Shown in pieces: positions 20,701 through 31,613 of a stretch of 64,000 nt of DNA; position 1 is the first letter of the stretch; each line of letters begins with the position of its first letter. Position numbers and translations under genes: made by a program. The notes beneath the pieces are model-generated. The model did not search any database, was not told the DNA's origin, and was given only the letters and a program-made list of their open reading frames with translations. This DNA comes from Brachypterus glaber (taxonomy: Eukaryota; Arthropoda; Insecta; Coleoptera; Kateretidae), in assembly GCA_958510825.1 (NCBI GenBank), contig OY294044.1, forward strand, positions 72,676,095-72,740,094, in the 5' to 3' direction.

Positions 20701-23700
20701 AAGACAGGAAAAACGATTTACCGCACAAGGACACTAAGTGTGCTCCTAGTAAGTAAGGTAAGTGATTTTTTCTGTGTGAGGTCGTATTTTGTGGACTGAA
20801 GCGGAGCTGAGGTCCATAAACACGACTGAAGAAGAAAAAAACTTACCTACGAGTAGCGCATTACGTTTTTCTCATTACCAAGGAGTTAAAATTCTATTTT
20901 ATTAATAATATTTTTGACAGTTATATGTGTGACAATTCGAGAAATCAGTTTTTTATGGAATCACTCTATAAAATTAGAAATAGTAGTCTTGTGTCTAGAT
21001 GTCCCCTGCGGTAAATGTAAGCACAGTTAGTGTCCTTGTGCGGTAAATCGTTTTTTCTGTTTTTAGTTACGGTTTTGTTTGTATTGATTTTATCTATCAA
21101 GTGTGCTCGATATAGTACTTTTTTATTACTGTCGACTTTTTGATTAAGTTATGTCATCTAGTTGGTAGTGAGAAAATAACTATTTATTTGGAAGAATTAT
21201 ACATTATACCATTCCGTACCATTTACTGTGAATAGTATATAATGGAATGCGTAGCATTACATATCTTCACGGCGTGTTTTTATTTGTAGTATTTATTATA
21301 TTAATATTGCAGTAAATTTATATTTACCTCTTATAATTTTTACAGTACTTGGTTAATGGGTAGTAAAGCCACCGCTGAAAAACCTATGCAAACTTCTAGT
21401 CAACCATCTGAAGCTATGGGTTGCCGTTTTGGCCTCAGTGACATCCAAAGAACTGCCAGTAGCATTATTTTATCTCCAGATAAACGTTTACTTGCTTTAT
21501 CTGACTCCTTAGGGCGAGTTTTACTCATCGATGCATTTAAGGGGATTGTTTTAAGAATCTACAAGGGTTATCGCGAAGCCCAGTGCTCTTTTATACAAGT
21601 CCCGGATGAGAGTAACAAATCCAAGCCAAAATTAGGTAGTAAAGTAGCCCTATTCCTTATAATTTACTCTCCGAAAAATGGTACTTTAGATATTTTTACC
21701 ATGAAGAAATTCACTAAAATCGCAACATTCACTGCCTCAAAACATAGCAAATTATTATTTATAAATTACGGACTTATGGGTTATACATCCACGGTTAAAA
21801 CTAAGTATGTTTGCCAGTATAATACTATTTTCATTGATAGTGATGGGCTTGTTAAAGAGTTTATGATACCATTCCATTTTTCGTTAGCGGAGAAAAATAA
21901 TAAACGTTCCAGGGATTTGCATTTACATAAAAAATTACGGCAAATGATTAAATCGGATGATTATGAACTAGAAAAGCTTATTTTAGATGCAGTAGAAATT
22001 TGTAAAGAATTAAAAACCAACGAGATTCGTTTACAAACAGTAGAGTTATTACTGAGTAATAAAAAGATTCCAATTTCTGCTACTTTGCCATGCATAGAAT
22101 ACTTTGAAAATGAGGCAGAAATAGAAGATAGTAATTTTAAGTTATTGGTAAAAAACTCATTGTTAATACTAAAGTTTTATAAGTTTTTAACTGAGAATGA
22201 ACCAAATCTTGATGAAATTAATGGAAATAATGAAAATAAAGAAACCAAATTAAAACTTGAAATAGAAGAAATGAATAACTTGCAAAAGCTATTAGATTTA
22301 AGTGGTGCAGTGTTTTTAGATAGTCGACCTAAAGTTACTTTTTCCGATAATAAAAAGTTTATATTTCCTGATTTCTTATCAAGTTTTTTGTTAAATAAAG
22401 ATGACTGTATAACTCTCAAAGAAAATATCGACGAAAGACTAATTTTCGAAACTTCACAAACTATTTTTGAAAGTTATATTACGAACCCAATATCAGATTT
22501 CCAAAATTTTGAAACAGAGGTACTAAAAACTAAAATATCGACTAAATCTTTGTTTTATCTGCTAATTTATTATTGGGTAAATAGGCTCAATCAAAATTTG
22601 GAATATGAAATGAACAATTTTCATTCTGTAGTACAATCTTTAGTGAAAATTTCTAACAAGGATACTATTTTAACTGACCCAAATAACACATCAATATTTT
22701 GGACAGATATTCGTAATATATTAGGTGATTCAGCTAAACCATTCCCTGCACTAACTGCCGCAATTCTATGCAAAAAAGTCGCACAAAAATGCGAAACAGA
22801 TATGGAAGGTTCTATAAATCTCGATGAAGAAGAAAACCTAGAGATTTTAACGCAAGAAAATGTTCAGTGGAGCATACTAATAGGAAAACTAGAGGATATA
22901 TCCATATTGAATATTATTCTTTCTAAACAGCCTTATACTAATGACATTGCTTTGCCAAAATTAAAATATGAAGATGAAATGATAAGTTTGAAATACGTTT
23001 TAGAAAAGGGTAAAGGTTCGGTTAGTGAACTAGTTGCTAAATGGTTATGTAAAAGTGGTACTAACCCACAATCTTTGGTAATAAATGATTATCTCTGTAA
23101 AGATGTTTCTTTGGAAGAAGATAGTAAGAAAAAAATAGAATATTCAGAAGATTTACAAGAAAAAGTCAGAAACCAAATAATTTTTATCGATTTCAATCGT
23201 TTGAAAGCACAATTTCCTCATAGTTTAGATTGTAGCAGCATTTTAGCTAATATGAGTTGGGAATTTTCACTAGCATGGCAAAAAACTATCGAAAAAATGG
23301 ATCTCTTAGAAGCCTCGATTAAATGTTTAGACTATATAATTGATATTAAAATAAAACACGGAATGTATAGTTTAATATGGCAAACTCGATTAAAAGTAGT
23401 TTTTGAGAGTGTAGCCAAATTAATAAACAAAGTAGGGAAATTACCAAAAGAAAGGCTATGTAGGCAGGATACAAATTTATCGGATTACCAAATTAGCATA
23501 TTTATTTCGATAACTACTCAGTTTTTAAGCAATTTTATGGATTTAACCGAACTTAGCATTAAACACCCTGATCCTATTTTAAGATTTGAGGCGATTTGGG
23601 AAAACAGTCCTAAACCTTTGGTACAACTAGCTTTGGATCAAAAGAATATTAACTATACTCTTTTAAACCTGCATTTTCAACTCAGTTTAATGCTGCAAAT

Positions 23701-26263
23701 GATAACGACGTTTTCAATCAAACATTCCAAGATTCTGAATAATCTATTTGAAAGTTCTACTGTAAACTCGTTTTTTACATCACTTAATTCAAATGTTCAA
23801 GTTAACTCAAATAGATCCGATTTAAAGTTAAACACAAACAGAGAGCAGTTTTTACTAAAAGTTATATCTGCTAGTCTTGAAACTGTGACTATCAATGACA
23901 AAAATGGTCAGATTTATTCGAATGACCACGTTAAATGGATGGCCAATTGCCTGCTTTTGGCCAGAATGTGGAATTTGGAAGTTGAGGTGTTGAAAAAAGC
24001 CCAAGTTGTGCAACTTTACCACAGTGGGTTTGATGTCCTAGCAGAAGAACTTTTGGCAGCTGTAAACGAAAGGGAAGCAATTGGAGTGGAATTGCTCAAC
24101 ATTGCTGCAAGAAGGTTGAAGCAGTATTTAGCTTCTGAACCGGATCTGGCAGAAAATATTTCAGCGTTATGTCCACAGTTGACGATGTATATGGATATTT
24201 TGGTAAGTTAAGAATAATCAGGTGTTTAACGCGTTTGCTCAGAAATATGAAAAAACATGAAATATACTTATTTATTTATTTAGTTTGTACAAAGTTTACA
24301 ATTTAAAGAAATATTACTTAAAATTACTTACATGTACTACTCTATAGTATTTTACATTTTATAGTAAACAATAAACCCCTTTCGGGGGTTGATTAGTAAT
24401 AGGTCTTGTCTAACATTCATTAATTTAGCTTCTTTATATACTTCATTTGTACTAAATTATCTTTCTTTAAACAACATTATTCTCAATAAATAATTTTGGG
24501 TAACAAAAAGTGGACCTAGTGTAGTACTGCATGCCGGCCCCCCATGCCATTATTCCATACTTAGTAGATATTTGTAGTACTAAAGACTAAGCTCGGCGCA
24601 GAATCTATCTGAGTAAAAAAAATAGGATTAGGGCAGCTATGATTATTGGTCCAAAAATGACTTTTACTAATATGTTTTTATCCATTGTGCTTTTGATAAT
24701 TTTGACATTTAGATTTAACTGACTGTCAGTTTAGGTCCTACGTTTTTCATAAGGAAATGCGAGGGGTAAACCGCTGACCTTCAAAGATTTCCTCCGAAAA
24801 GGAGAAAATCTTTAAAATTTCCTCGTAACCTTCAAAGATGTCCTCCAGATTTCCTCCAATTTGTACACCTGAATTCCTTTGCGATTTACCCCTCGAGAAA
24901 ATGTTTTTAAAAAGTAAAGTTTCTTTAAAATTATAATTATAATAAAATTAGTTGCTTCATTTTAACAAAGAATTTGTAGATTTATGCTTAAGTTTCCTTT
25001 GTAGGGCTTTTCTTGTTGAGTCTTGTCCTCTCTACCATTTTCAGTTTGCTTTTCAAACATTTGGATTTTTTTTAGTCTCAAAATAATGAAAGCAACCTTA
25101 CATAGGTTATCACATTAAATTCAACCATAAAACAAGAAACAAATGAGCATCAACTCAAGATTGATTCTGCGCGGAGTTTATACTGCTGAACGTTACGATT
25201 CGTTACAAAGGGGTAGAAGGGGGACCGATAGCGCTACGTAACGCTCTTTATTATTTTTAAAGAAATAAAAACGTTTTGCATTTTTAACCAATTTTTTAAT
25301 GGTGAAGGCACTAATTACACTGCTCTACACTCAAAAATTTGCCGATACCATTTTAGTTGATTCTGGACCTATTTGACGCCAGGGGCGGATTTATTTCATT
25401 TTAGGGGAGGGGGCCATCAATAAGGAAAAAATTGCGCTTTCACCAAAAATATAATTTTGAAGGTATTTATTTCTATGCTAATATATCTCGCTGAGGGGGT
25501 GGGGGGGGGCATGGCCCCTTCCCTAAATCCGCCCATGTTTGACGCGCTGTTTTTGGAACCTTGCTTCGTTTTTCTTGATCAGCTCGTTTTTTTGAGATAT
25601 AGCGCACAGTGTTTTTTTGCCTATAGTTGTAGTAATTTTTTTTTTCTTGCCGTGGATTGATTTTCTATTAATGAGGCTCTAAGCCAAAAAAAAATGGATT
25701 TAAAATATCTTTATTCTTTGTTTTTATAGGCTTCTAAATTCAAAAAATGACATTTTTTGCATTTTTTTGATATATTTTGAAAAAAAGGTTCCGAAATCAG
25801 CACATCAAATATAGCCAGGCGCAACTAAAAGGTCTCCAGCAAATAATTTTTTTTTGTAGAGCAGTGTTATCAGCCCATTACGCCAAGGTGAGGTTTACCT
25901 CGAGGGATCCCCACGCTTATTTTTAATTTGTTATGAAGTATTTTTCTACGAAATTGGCTAAAACGAGAAAAACTTAATTATTTAGGGATGCTAGACATCG
26001 TGAAAAAACTACCTTTGTCGCTGTCTTCTTTATATAAAAAAAGGATAATAATAATAATAATAATAATAATGACGTACTTAATGGATAGCTCCAAACACGT
26101 ATTTGTTTTCTAGAATGAAGAGTGGTGTTCTCCTACATCAATCAATGCAATCTACAATCTTGCCAGCAGAGCACTGGAATGTATCAGCGAAAATATGGCA
26201 GAAAATAAAATTGTTTATTATTTACTAGAGGCTTGCAAAACGTTACAAGAAATTAAATGTTAA
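17749..26263 (+). CDS. RAB3GAP2: Rab3 GTPase-activating protein non-catalytic subunit (complete, 4 exons)
   Basis: Exons are 17749-18054, 18146-18726, 21346-24202 and 26114-26263, with GT-AG borders and phases that join without a stop, giving 1297 residues (human protein about 1390). The N-terminal beta-propeller-like region has diagnostic stretches: [20 protein letters not shown] across the exon 2 start, and KPFLGYHYAMEGGAQPVLSD near residue 270. Exon 3 contains GRVLLIDAFKGIVLRIYKGYREAQ, a hallmark of the RAB3GAP2 N domain, and later the helical C domain (RQDTNLSDYQ, EQFLLKVISASLE). Exon 4 supplies the last 49 residues ending in TLQEIKC. In other animals the protein pairs with RAB3GAP1 to act on Rab3 and to activate Rab18 at the ER. 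It lies head to head with KAT7 and converges on the zinc-finger gene. Intron 1 is 91 bp; introns 2 and 3 (2.6 and 1.9 kb) are filled with repeats. Confidence 0.95.
19260..19560. repeat. Dispersed repeat fragment (CTGTCTGTCCAGGAAATCTTG type)
   Basis: CTGTCTGTCCAGGAAATCTTG, GCTAGAGACTTGAAATTTGG and CATACAGGTATGTTACCAAAAG parallel the fragment at 15320-15430. It lies in RAB3GAP2 intron 2 and the open frame through it is not protein-like. Confidence 0.55.
19913..20251. mobile_element. hAT-like non-autonomous element, CAGGGCCGGCC end
   Basis: The left end CAGGGCCGGCCTTTGCATT pairs with the right end AATTCATGCAAAGGCACTG. Flanking octamers AAAAAATG and TACAAATG match at 6 of 8 positions. Three internal direct repeats share AAAATTTTGATGACTAAAA and AGGTCCTCA. 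Confidence 0.65.
20582..21178. repeat. Foldback repeat in RAB3GAP2 intron 2, arms about 155 bp
   Basis: The left arm (20582-20742: TTTTCTCACTACCAA, AAAAAGTCGACAGTAAT, CGATTTACCGCACAAGGACAC) is mirrored at 21026-21178 (GTGTCCTTGTGCGGTAAATCG, ATTACTGTCGACTTTTT, TTGGTAGTGAGAAAA). Just outside, GGAATGC(A/G)TAGCATTACATATC occurs as a direct repeat at about 19771 and 21243, so the whole interval may be a larger composite. Confidence 0.85.
24260..24560 (-). repeat. Probable minus-strand retroposon 3' end
   Basis: Read on the minus strand the segment ends in AAATAAATAAATAAG near 24270, a tail like those of the other retroposed copies. No coding sequence remains. Confidence 0.4.
24588..25185. mobile_element. 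Inverted-repeat element with GCGCAGAATC ends
   Basis: GACTAAGCTCGGCGCAGAATC at 24584 and GATTCTGCGCGGAGTTTATA at 25162 are inverted. An internal smaller palindrome near 24758-24895 pairs GCGAGGGGTAAAC with GATTTACCCCTCG and contains several AGATTTCCTCC boxes. Lies in RAB3GAP2 intron 3. Confidence 0.55.
25310..25880. repeat. Single-arm copy of the 37868-38974 foldback
   Basis: Shares TACACTGCTC.ACAC.CAAAAATTTGCC, GTTTTTTTGCCTATAGTTGTAGTAA, GTGGATTG.TT.TCTATTAAT and ATAGGCTTCTAAATTCAAAAAATGA with the pescadillo intron 2 foldback. A hAT-like MITE (25380-25537) is inserted in it. Confidence 0.75.
25380..25537. mobile_element. hAT-like MITE with 8-bp duplication TTTGACGC
   Basis: The 158-bp element runs from CAGGGGCGGATTTATTTC to the inverted AAATCCGCCCATG. 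TTTGACGC flanks it directly at 25372-25379 and 25538-25545, the 8-bp target duplication expected of hAT transposition. It has no coding capacity, so it was moved in trans. Confidence 0.9.
26043..26070. repeat. (ATA)n microsatellite
   Basis: About nine ATA triplets lie just upstream of the last RAB3GAP2 exon. Confidence 0.9.
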
Positions 26264-26304
26264 ACTATTAAATTTTAAATATATATTTATCTAAAAACTG
26301 TTAC

Positions 26305-26310
26305 AATAAA
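26305..26310 (+). terminator. RAB3GAP2 polyadenylation signal AATAAA
   Basis: This is the first canonical AATAAA after the RAB3GAP2 stop codon, 42 bp downstream. A short 3' UTR is implied. Confidence 0.6.
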
Positions 26311-26555
26311 TAACATTAAATTTAAACCTAGTTTTTTCTAAAAATTCAGGTACTATTTGACTAGGTAAGGTTAATTTACTATTTAAAGATACTGTTTGCT
26401 AAATACTGCAAGTATCAGTATACTAATACATCAAACAATACTGATTGGTTGATATCCTGTAAAATGCATTATAAATATTTTTGTAAAAAGTACCATTTTT
26501 ATGTAAAAAATTATTACTATACAAATTGGCACAAGTTTTTAAATTTAATTTGTAT

Positions 26556-27400
26556 ACCCTAGTAGAAATTTAACGTTAGAATAACGTTTTTCTAATGTTA
26601 GAAAACTGTATAAAAGTACGTTACAGAATATGTGCAAATTCCCCGCTTTTTAACGTTAGAATCAAACGTTAGTTACAAACGTTAATCTAACGTTAGATTT
26701 TTAAGTTAGAAAACGTTATAAGTATGTTTAATTTCTAACCTTTTGAGGGGGCGTGGCCAACTAAAAAAATTTCTACATCATAAAATGGCAGCTGGAGACA
26801 AATTTATTCATATAAATAAATCTTAATATATTTTAACAATCATAATATTTTTAAACATAATTTCGTTACATTTATTTATAAAATAGTCATCTTTTTAGGT
26901 TGCCCTAAATATTTTTAGTGTAATATCCTGTTATACTTCGATAAATACGTTTACCACTCAGATAAACTTTATTTGTTTAGTTAGTTAATATTTTTTATTT
27001 ATACATTCAAAATCTTAAAATATTTTTTCAGTTATAGTACAACGTTGCCAGACTTACTATAATTTTGTCTTTTGGGAAATATTTTTTTTTAAACTGATTA
27101 TTGAAATAATAAATTATTATCAAAACTAGCCACATAGCTATCTGAAATGAGTATTTTCTACTATAGCTTACGTATTAATAATGGAAATTTTAAAATATTT
27201 GAAGTTAGAATAAGGTTAGAATTTAGTTAGGAAACTAACGTTAGATTTATGTATTTTATAACGTTTTTGTCAAACGTTAGTTTTTAAGGTTAGATTTATA
27301 TATTTTATAACGTTTTTGTGTAACGTTTGAGACTAAACATAAAAATGTCACTAATCTAATGTTATTTTAAGTTAGATTTATGTACTTTTCTACCAGGGTA
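26556..27400. mobile_element. Motif-rich MITE, TACCCTAGTAGAAA ends, AACGTTAGA interior
   Basis: The left end is TACCCTAGTAGAAATTT and the right end is the complement of TACCCTGGTAGAAAAGT; GTA flanks both sides. About a dozen AACGTT cores (as AACGTTAGA or ATAACGTTTTT, both orientations) crowd the two outer quarters, leaving a motif-poor centre. It occupies most of the space between RAB3GAP2 and the zinc-finger gene. Confidence 0.75.
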
Positions 27401-27483
27401 GTATCTCGGCCACTTTGATACCTTAAAAATATTCTGCTAAAACCTGCTTAGGATTTGCGCTCACTAATCTTTTGTTTCAGTTT

Positions 27484-28611
27484 TTACGCATATTTACTGC
27501 TTTGGTCAATTTTTGTATTACTGGAATGCTCAAACTTTTCATTTGGTGCTATTTCCAAAGTTGGACGTTTTCTTCTTCTGCATTCTACAACCTCACCAGT
27601 ATGAACACGTGTATGTTGAGTCCAATTCGATCTAAAGGTAAACGTCTTATAGCAATATTGGCACTCATAGGGTCTGGCCCCACTGTGCGACAAAACATGA
27701 CTGTTTAAATAATTCTTCCTTGTGAACCCTCTTTCGCAATGGGGACACTGAAACGGCTTACCCGAACAATCAGAAAGTATATGCAGAGAATATGCAGACT
27801 TATCTTTGAAGGTACTTTTACAATAGGTACAACCATATGGGTTATCTGCGTTGTGAGTCTGCATATGTATTTCTAAATATCGTTGTCCAGAAAATATTTC
27901 ATTACATTTTTTACAAGAGTATTCTTTTTTCTGTCCAGTGTGTCTTTTTATATGACTAGATAATACATCCTTACGACTAAACAGTTTATTACAGAAAGGA
28001 CATGGAAGTGTGTCTCCTAAATGTTTGTGACTGTGTTCTACTAATTGCGATTTTATTCTGAATTTTCTGTCACAATATAAACATGGAAATGGCTTTAAAC
28101 CTGTGTGTATTCTCTTATGAGTTTCTAAAACATATTTACGCTTAAATGTGTGTAAACAATATGGGCACGCATATGGCCTGTTCTTACAATGAGTCTGAAT
28201 ATGCTGATATAAACAGTTTTTATTTTTACAAAGTTTGTCACATTTTGGACATTTTCTTGGCCACGATTGTTTCTTTTGTTTTATGTTGTTATCAATATCT
28301 TGTATATCAATATTATCAATATCATCTGCATCTTCCAATGTTTCAATTTCACCAAATTTTGTATGCATTGTATCTTCATCATACTGATCGATTTCTTTTG
28401 TTTTTGTACATTTGATACTATGGACTGGTTTATAAAAAGTATTAAATTCAAGTTCAGAATATTTATCATTATCTGAAAACTTATTTGTATCGCACTGTGG
28501 GCCATGATTACATTCAGAAGTCTTATCTGTGTCACCGTTTGGTATGTTAAACTCAGGAAATTCTTTTTCAATTTCTTCCAGTTCCTCTATTTCTCGTAAT
28601 ATGTCATCCAT
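27484..28611 (-). CDS. C2H2 zinc-finger protein with eight fingers, single exon
   Basis: An uninterrupted 375-residue frame begins MDDILREIEELEEIEKEFPE and ends SSKYA. Residues 1-115 are acidic and glutamate/aspartate-rich with no finger. Eight fingers follow at about 121-141, 149-169, 177-197, 204-224, 233-253, 261-282, 289-309 and 317-337. Seven are C2H2; the sixth ends in Cys rather than His (C2HC), and linkers between fingers 2 and 3 and after finger 8 resemble TGEKP (HTGLKPF, HTGE). A basic stretch CRRRKRP after the last finger could be a nuclear signal. This is the architecture of a sequence-specific DNA-binding transcription factor, but arthropod C2H2 proteins are too numerous to name an orthologue. 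There is no N-terminal ZAD domain. A spliced 5' non-coding exon is possible but not visible. It converges with RAB3GAP2, separated by about 1.2 kb that is mostly one repeat element. Confidence 0.9.
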   Translation of the reverse strand: MDDILREIEELEEIEKEFPEFNIPNGDTDKTSECNHGPQCDTNKFSDNDKYSELEFNTFYKPVHSIKCTKTKEIDQYDEDTMHTKFGEIETLEDADDIDNIDIQDIDNNIKQKKQSWPRKCPKCDKLCKNKNCLYQHIQTHCKNRPYACPYCLHTFKRKYVLETHKRIHTGLKPFPCLYCDRKFRIKSQLVEHSHKHLGDTLPCPFCNKLFSRKDVLSSHIKRHTGQKKEYSCKKCNEIFSGQRYLEIHMQTHNADNPYGCTYCKSTFKDKSAYSLHILSDCSGKPFQCPHCERGFTRKNYLNSHVLSHSGARPYECQYCYKTFTFRSNWTQHTRVHTGEVVECRRRKRPTLEIAPNEKFEHSSNTKIDQSSKYA

Positions 28612-28789
28612 ACTGATTCCAGTTACTTACGAAATTTTAATTAGAAATTAGAATCATGCTTGTAGCTAGTTGTTTGTTTTCCCATCTTTTTAATCTAAAA
28701 TAAAATTTATTATGAAGCAATATTAAGGCCACCTCAACTCATCATTTCAAGCCCAAATATAAAATAAAAACCTTTAAGGAAATATTAAA

Positions 28790-30064
28790 AATTGTGCTGC
28801 TGTATTTTTTGACCTTAAAAAAGCTTTTGACAAAGTACTGTATGTACCAAATATTATTAAGTGAACGCTGTAAAACGTAATCAAACTAAGTTCAAATAAG
28901 TCGTTTAGAAATTACGTATTTGTAAAAATGTTCGCTTGTGACACTAGGCAAAAAGTTGGAAAAGGAGACTACCGAGATTGACCTGTTGACCTGTAAAGGG
29001 GGAGAAAGTGCACGAATGATAATAACAAAGTGAAAGTATTAGGCCTATAGGGAGGCAAGAGGGAACATACCCTAGTCAGTAAGTGACTACGGAAAATTCG
29101 CAGGTTAAACAACCTCGAGCCGAGTCAGTACTTTGGCGGGTGACCCATCGATTTTTCGGAGGGAATGGGTTATTGTCCTACGTTGAGAATACTACTTTGC
29201 GACACTAACTCCTGCCGCGTTCTACGGAAGAAGTAAGGGGCATGGAACTCTCATGACTTTCCAATATATTATCTAAAGAAAAGACCCAAAATTTTAAAGT
29301 ACATGTATATCGCAGCCTTGGTTTTGTTATCAGAAACTGTTATGGATTCAATGATAGAACACTTTTATTTACGCTTTTTAATACTTTTGTTTTACCTAAA
29401 ATGGAATATGTAAGCATTATTTGGTGCCCTAAATATCAATATCAAATTGATAACATTGACAACATTTTAAGAAAATTTTTAAAATTTGTAACTTTTAAAG
29501 TAGATGGTGTTTACCCGCCGGTAGGTATTGATAATAAACTTCTCTTGCGCAGATTTAACTAGTCTTCAAAATAGAAGGGCACTTTCCTTAGTATTATTTT
29601 TATACAAATTTTTGAATTACAGAATAGACTGCTCTGAACTTTTAAGACTCGTCAGCTTACATGTACCCGCGAAGACACGTGCAAATGATACTTTTTACCT
29701 ACCAAAGCCTAGGACTAACTTATTAAAAAACTCACCAATATATAATATGTGCTCAAATTATAATACCATTGAGTCTAAAATTGATATTTTCTCCTGCTCT
29801 ATAAGCAGTATTAAATCCGTTTATCGCTAATTAAACTTGGATTAATTGCGCATATTTGTAATTTTGTACTGTACACTTTCAGTGTACACTTTCAGTGTAC
29901 CTTCTGTTAACTATTTTGATTATTGTATTTTTAGTACTTGCTGCTCATAGTGTTTAATTTAGTTTTAGATGTTAATTTTTTTTGTTTTTATCTCTTTTTT
30001 CTTTTGTGACTTCTCCTGTAATTGGTCATGTACTGTTGGATGTAATAAATAAATAAATAAATAA
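28790..30064 (+). pseudogene. Non-LTR retrotransposon remains, split by a foreign segment
   Basis: AAVFFDLKKAFDKV at about 28797 is the aspartate-bearing palm motif of a LINE reverse transcriptase. Reading resumes near 29310 with RSLGFVIRNCYGF, LFNTFVLPKMEYVSIIWCP and, after a frameshift near 29555, LTSLQNRRALSLVLFLYKFLNYRID down to the stop at 29828, which is the usual thumb and C-terminal region. The YADD block is missing; about 450 bp of unrelated sequence (28860-29300) lies in its place. The copy ends in an (AAAT)n tail at 30042-30064. Jockey/CR1-like, dead. Confidence 0.75.
29098..29146 (+). ncRNA. 5S-rRNA-like internal control region (degenerate)
   Basis: GTTAAACAACCTCGAGCC and GTCAGTACTTTGGCGGGTGA are contiguous at 29104-29143 and align without gaps to the A-box to C-box stretch (about positions 51-92) of insect 5S rRNA as I remember it, with about 33 of 42 bases equal. 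Flanks match poorly, so this is a 5S-derived retroposon head or a decayed 5S pseudogene, not a functional gene. It sits inside the segment that interrupts the LINE remains. Confidence 0.4.
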
Positions 30065-31050
30065 AGGAGCTCACAGTGAAAAATTTGCAATCTCATTACT
30101 ATTACTTTTATATTTTTTATATTTTCATAAAACTGGCAAATTAACACGCTGATTTCAAATCCGTTTACAATCTTGATATATCTTGCTGTTTTCGAGAAAA
30201 AATTTGATACTCAAACTCGTGACGTTCCCTCGTCCCCAGACAAAATTTTAAACACAGTTTGAATACACGTTAGACACATACATACAGTGCGATTATAAAG
30301 TGTCGAGCAGTTTGAAAAGAAAATACTCTTCATTTGAAGCTACGCCTCTGTTAGAGTTGTGCGCGACAAGCCGTGTGATTGCTACGTACAACAGCTCGGT
30401 GGCCAGTAAAACGCACACAGCTTTCTTGCATTTTACTCGTCGCTAATGCCAGTTTTGCATTAAAAAGTGTTCGGCACTTTATAATCGCACGGTGTATACA
30501 CAATATAATAAATAAAACATTATTAAGGACCTCACAATACTTTTACAATTATTACACAAACGTATCAGCTGACAATTAAAACAATACTTTATACATAAAA
30601 CGTGTCCACTAGGGTAGGTCGAAAAAATATTTTTTTTTAGTTGGGTTTTCGGGTAGGGCTAGAAGGCTTCTCAATGCGTTGGAAAAAAGCCTGTAAATTT
30701 TGGCGATGATTTGAAATGGGGAACATCTCCCAGAATAAACCGGAAAATCAAAATATTCCACAGTGAGCCAGAAAAAAAAACAAGGACAAAATTATGAATC
30801 TTTGCATACGACTATTTTTGATACCGCTGATTTCGAATAAAATAACGAAAAAATAAAAAAGAACCGCGCCAGGGTGGTCCAGAATTTTATTTTTTCTTCG
30901 ATCTTTCTAAAAATATGTCAAATGGCTTCTTTTGATTATGTTGATGTAGACCAATGTCAATAACTTAAAATTTCAAAATGGCGGAGGTTGACTCCCTCCT
31001 CAACCTCCAAACATCCAAATGTTCCCCATTGCCAATCATTGCCAAAATTT
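30065..31050. other. Intergenic DNA, no gene recognised
   Basis: Contains a GC-richer patch near 30340-30490 with TTATAATCGCAC- and GTGCGATTATAA-like inverted pairs (30290 and 30480), which may bound a roughly 200-bp element. Otherwise AT-rich and unassigned. Confidence 0.4.
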
Positions 31051-31051
31051 A

Positions 31052-31228
31052 CAGGCTTATTTTCCCACCTTTTAACTTTAATACACAGTAACAAAATATA
31101 TAGCTATAGCTCATTATTTACCTGTGTTACCTTCAAATGCGTTTTTAAAAGTCTTAATTTCTTTGAAGGTAACACAGCTACATAATGAGTTACTCTTTTC
31201 CTGTGTATTAAAGTTAAAAGGTGGGCAC
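31052..31228. repeat. Foldback MITE with CCCACCTTTTAACTTTAATA ends
   Basis: CCCACCTTTTAACTTTAATA at 31059 is mirrored by TATTAAAGTTAAAAGGTGGG ending at 31225. A second inner pair, TGTGTTACCTTCAAA and TTTGAAGGTAACACA, makes a nested stem. Confidence 0.85.
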
Positions 31229-31272
31229 ATGTTTTATGTATAATTACACTACTACTCTGAAATAAAAACTAT

Positions 31273-31410
31273 TTAACCCTTTGAGACCCAGTGGGACATA
31301 TATGTCCTACCCTGTTTTAAGTTACTTCTTGTGCACAATATGTCCCATTTTACGTTGTTAAATTATTTAATGATTGATTTTAGTTACTTGGATCGTATTA
31401 CTACCAAATT
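31273..31410. mobile_element. TTAA-ended repeat copy (CCCTTTGAGACCCAGT)
   Basis: TTAACCCTTTGAGACCCAGT then GGGACATATATGTCC and a further roughly 100 bp are nearly identical to 62092-62220. A TTAA border and CCCT start suggest a piggyBac-type non-autonomous element; no clear right end was found. Confidence 0.55.
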
Positions 31411-31613
31411 TTATTAACAATGAGTAAATACGGTACGTGCAACATTTGGTCAGTATTTTAAAGTGTTTATTTTATGTTAATGTAGTAAAAAACAGCAAAT
31501 TTCGAATTATTGCCATAGGCTAATTGTTTAAACGTGATAGTGACTCATGCTTAAAGCAACCTCCCGCTTCACGCTTCCTTACCCGTAACGCCTATACTTG
31601 GTCTCCCCTCTTA

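Noticed and set aside
28612..28700. Additional 5' coding exon of the zinc-finger gene
   Set aside because: A donor-like GTAAGT lies upstream of the start codon, but no coding frame continues into it; at most a 5' UTR intron.
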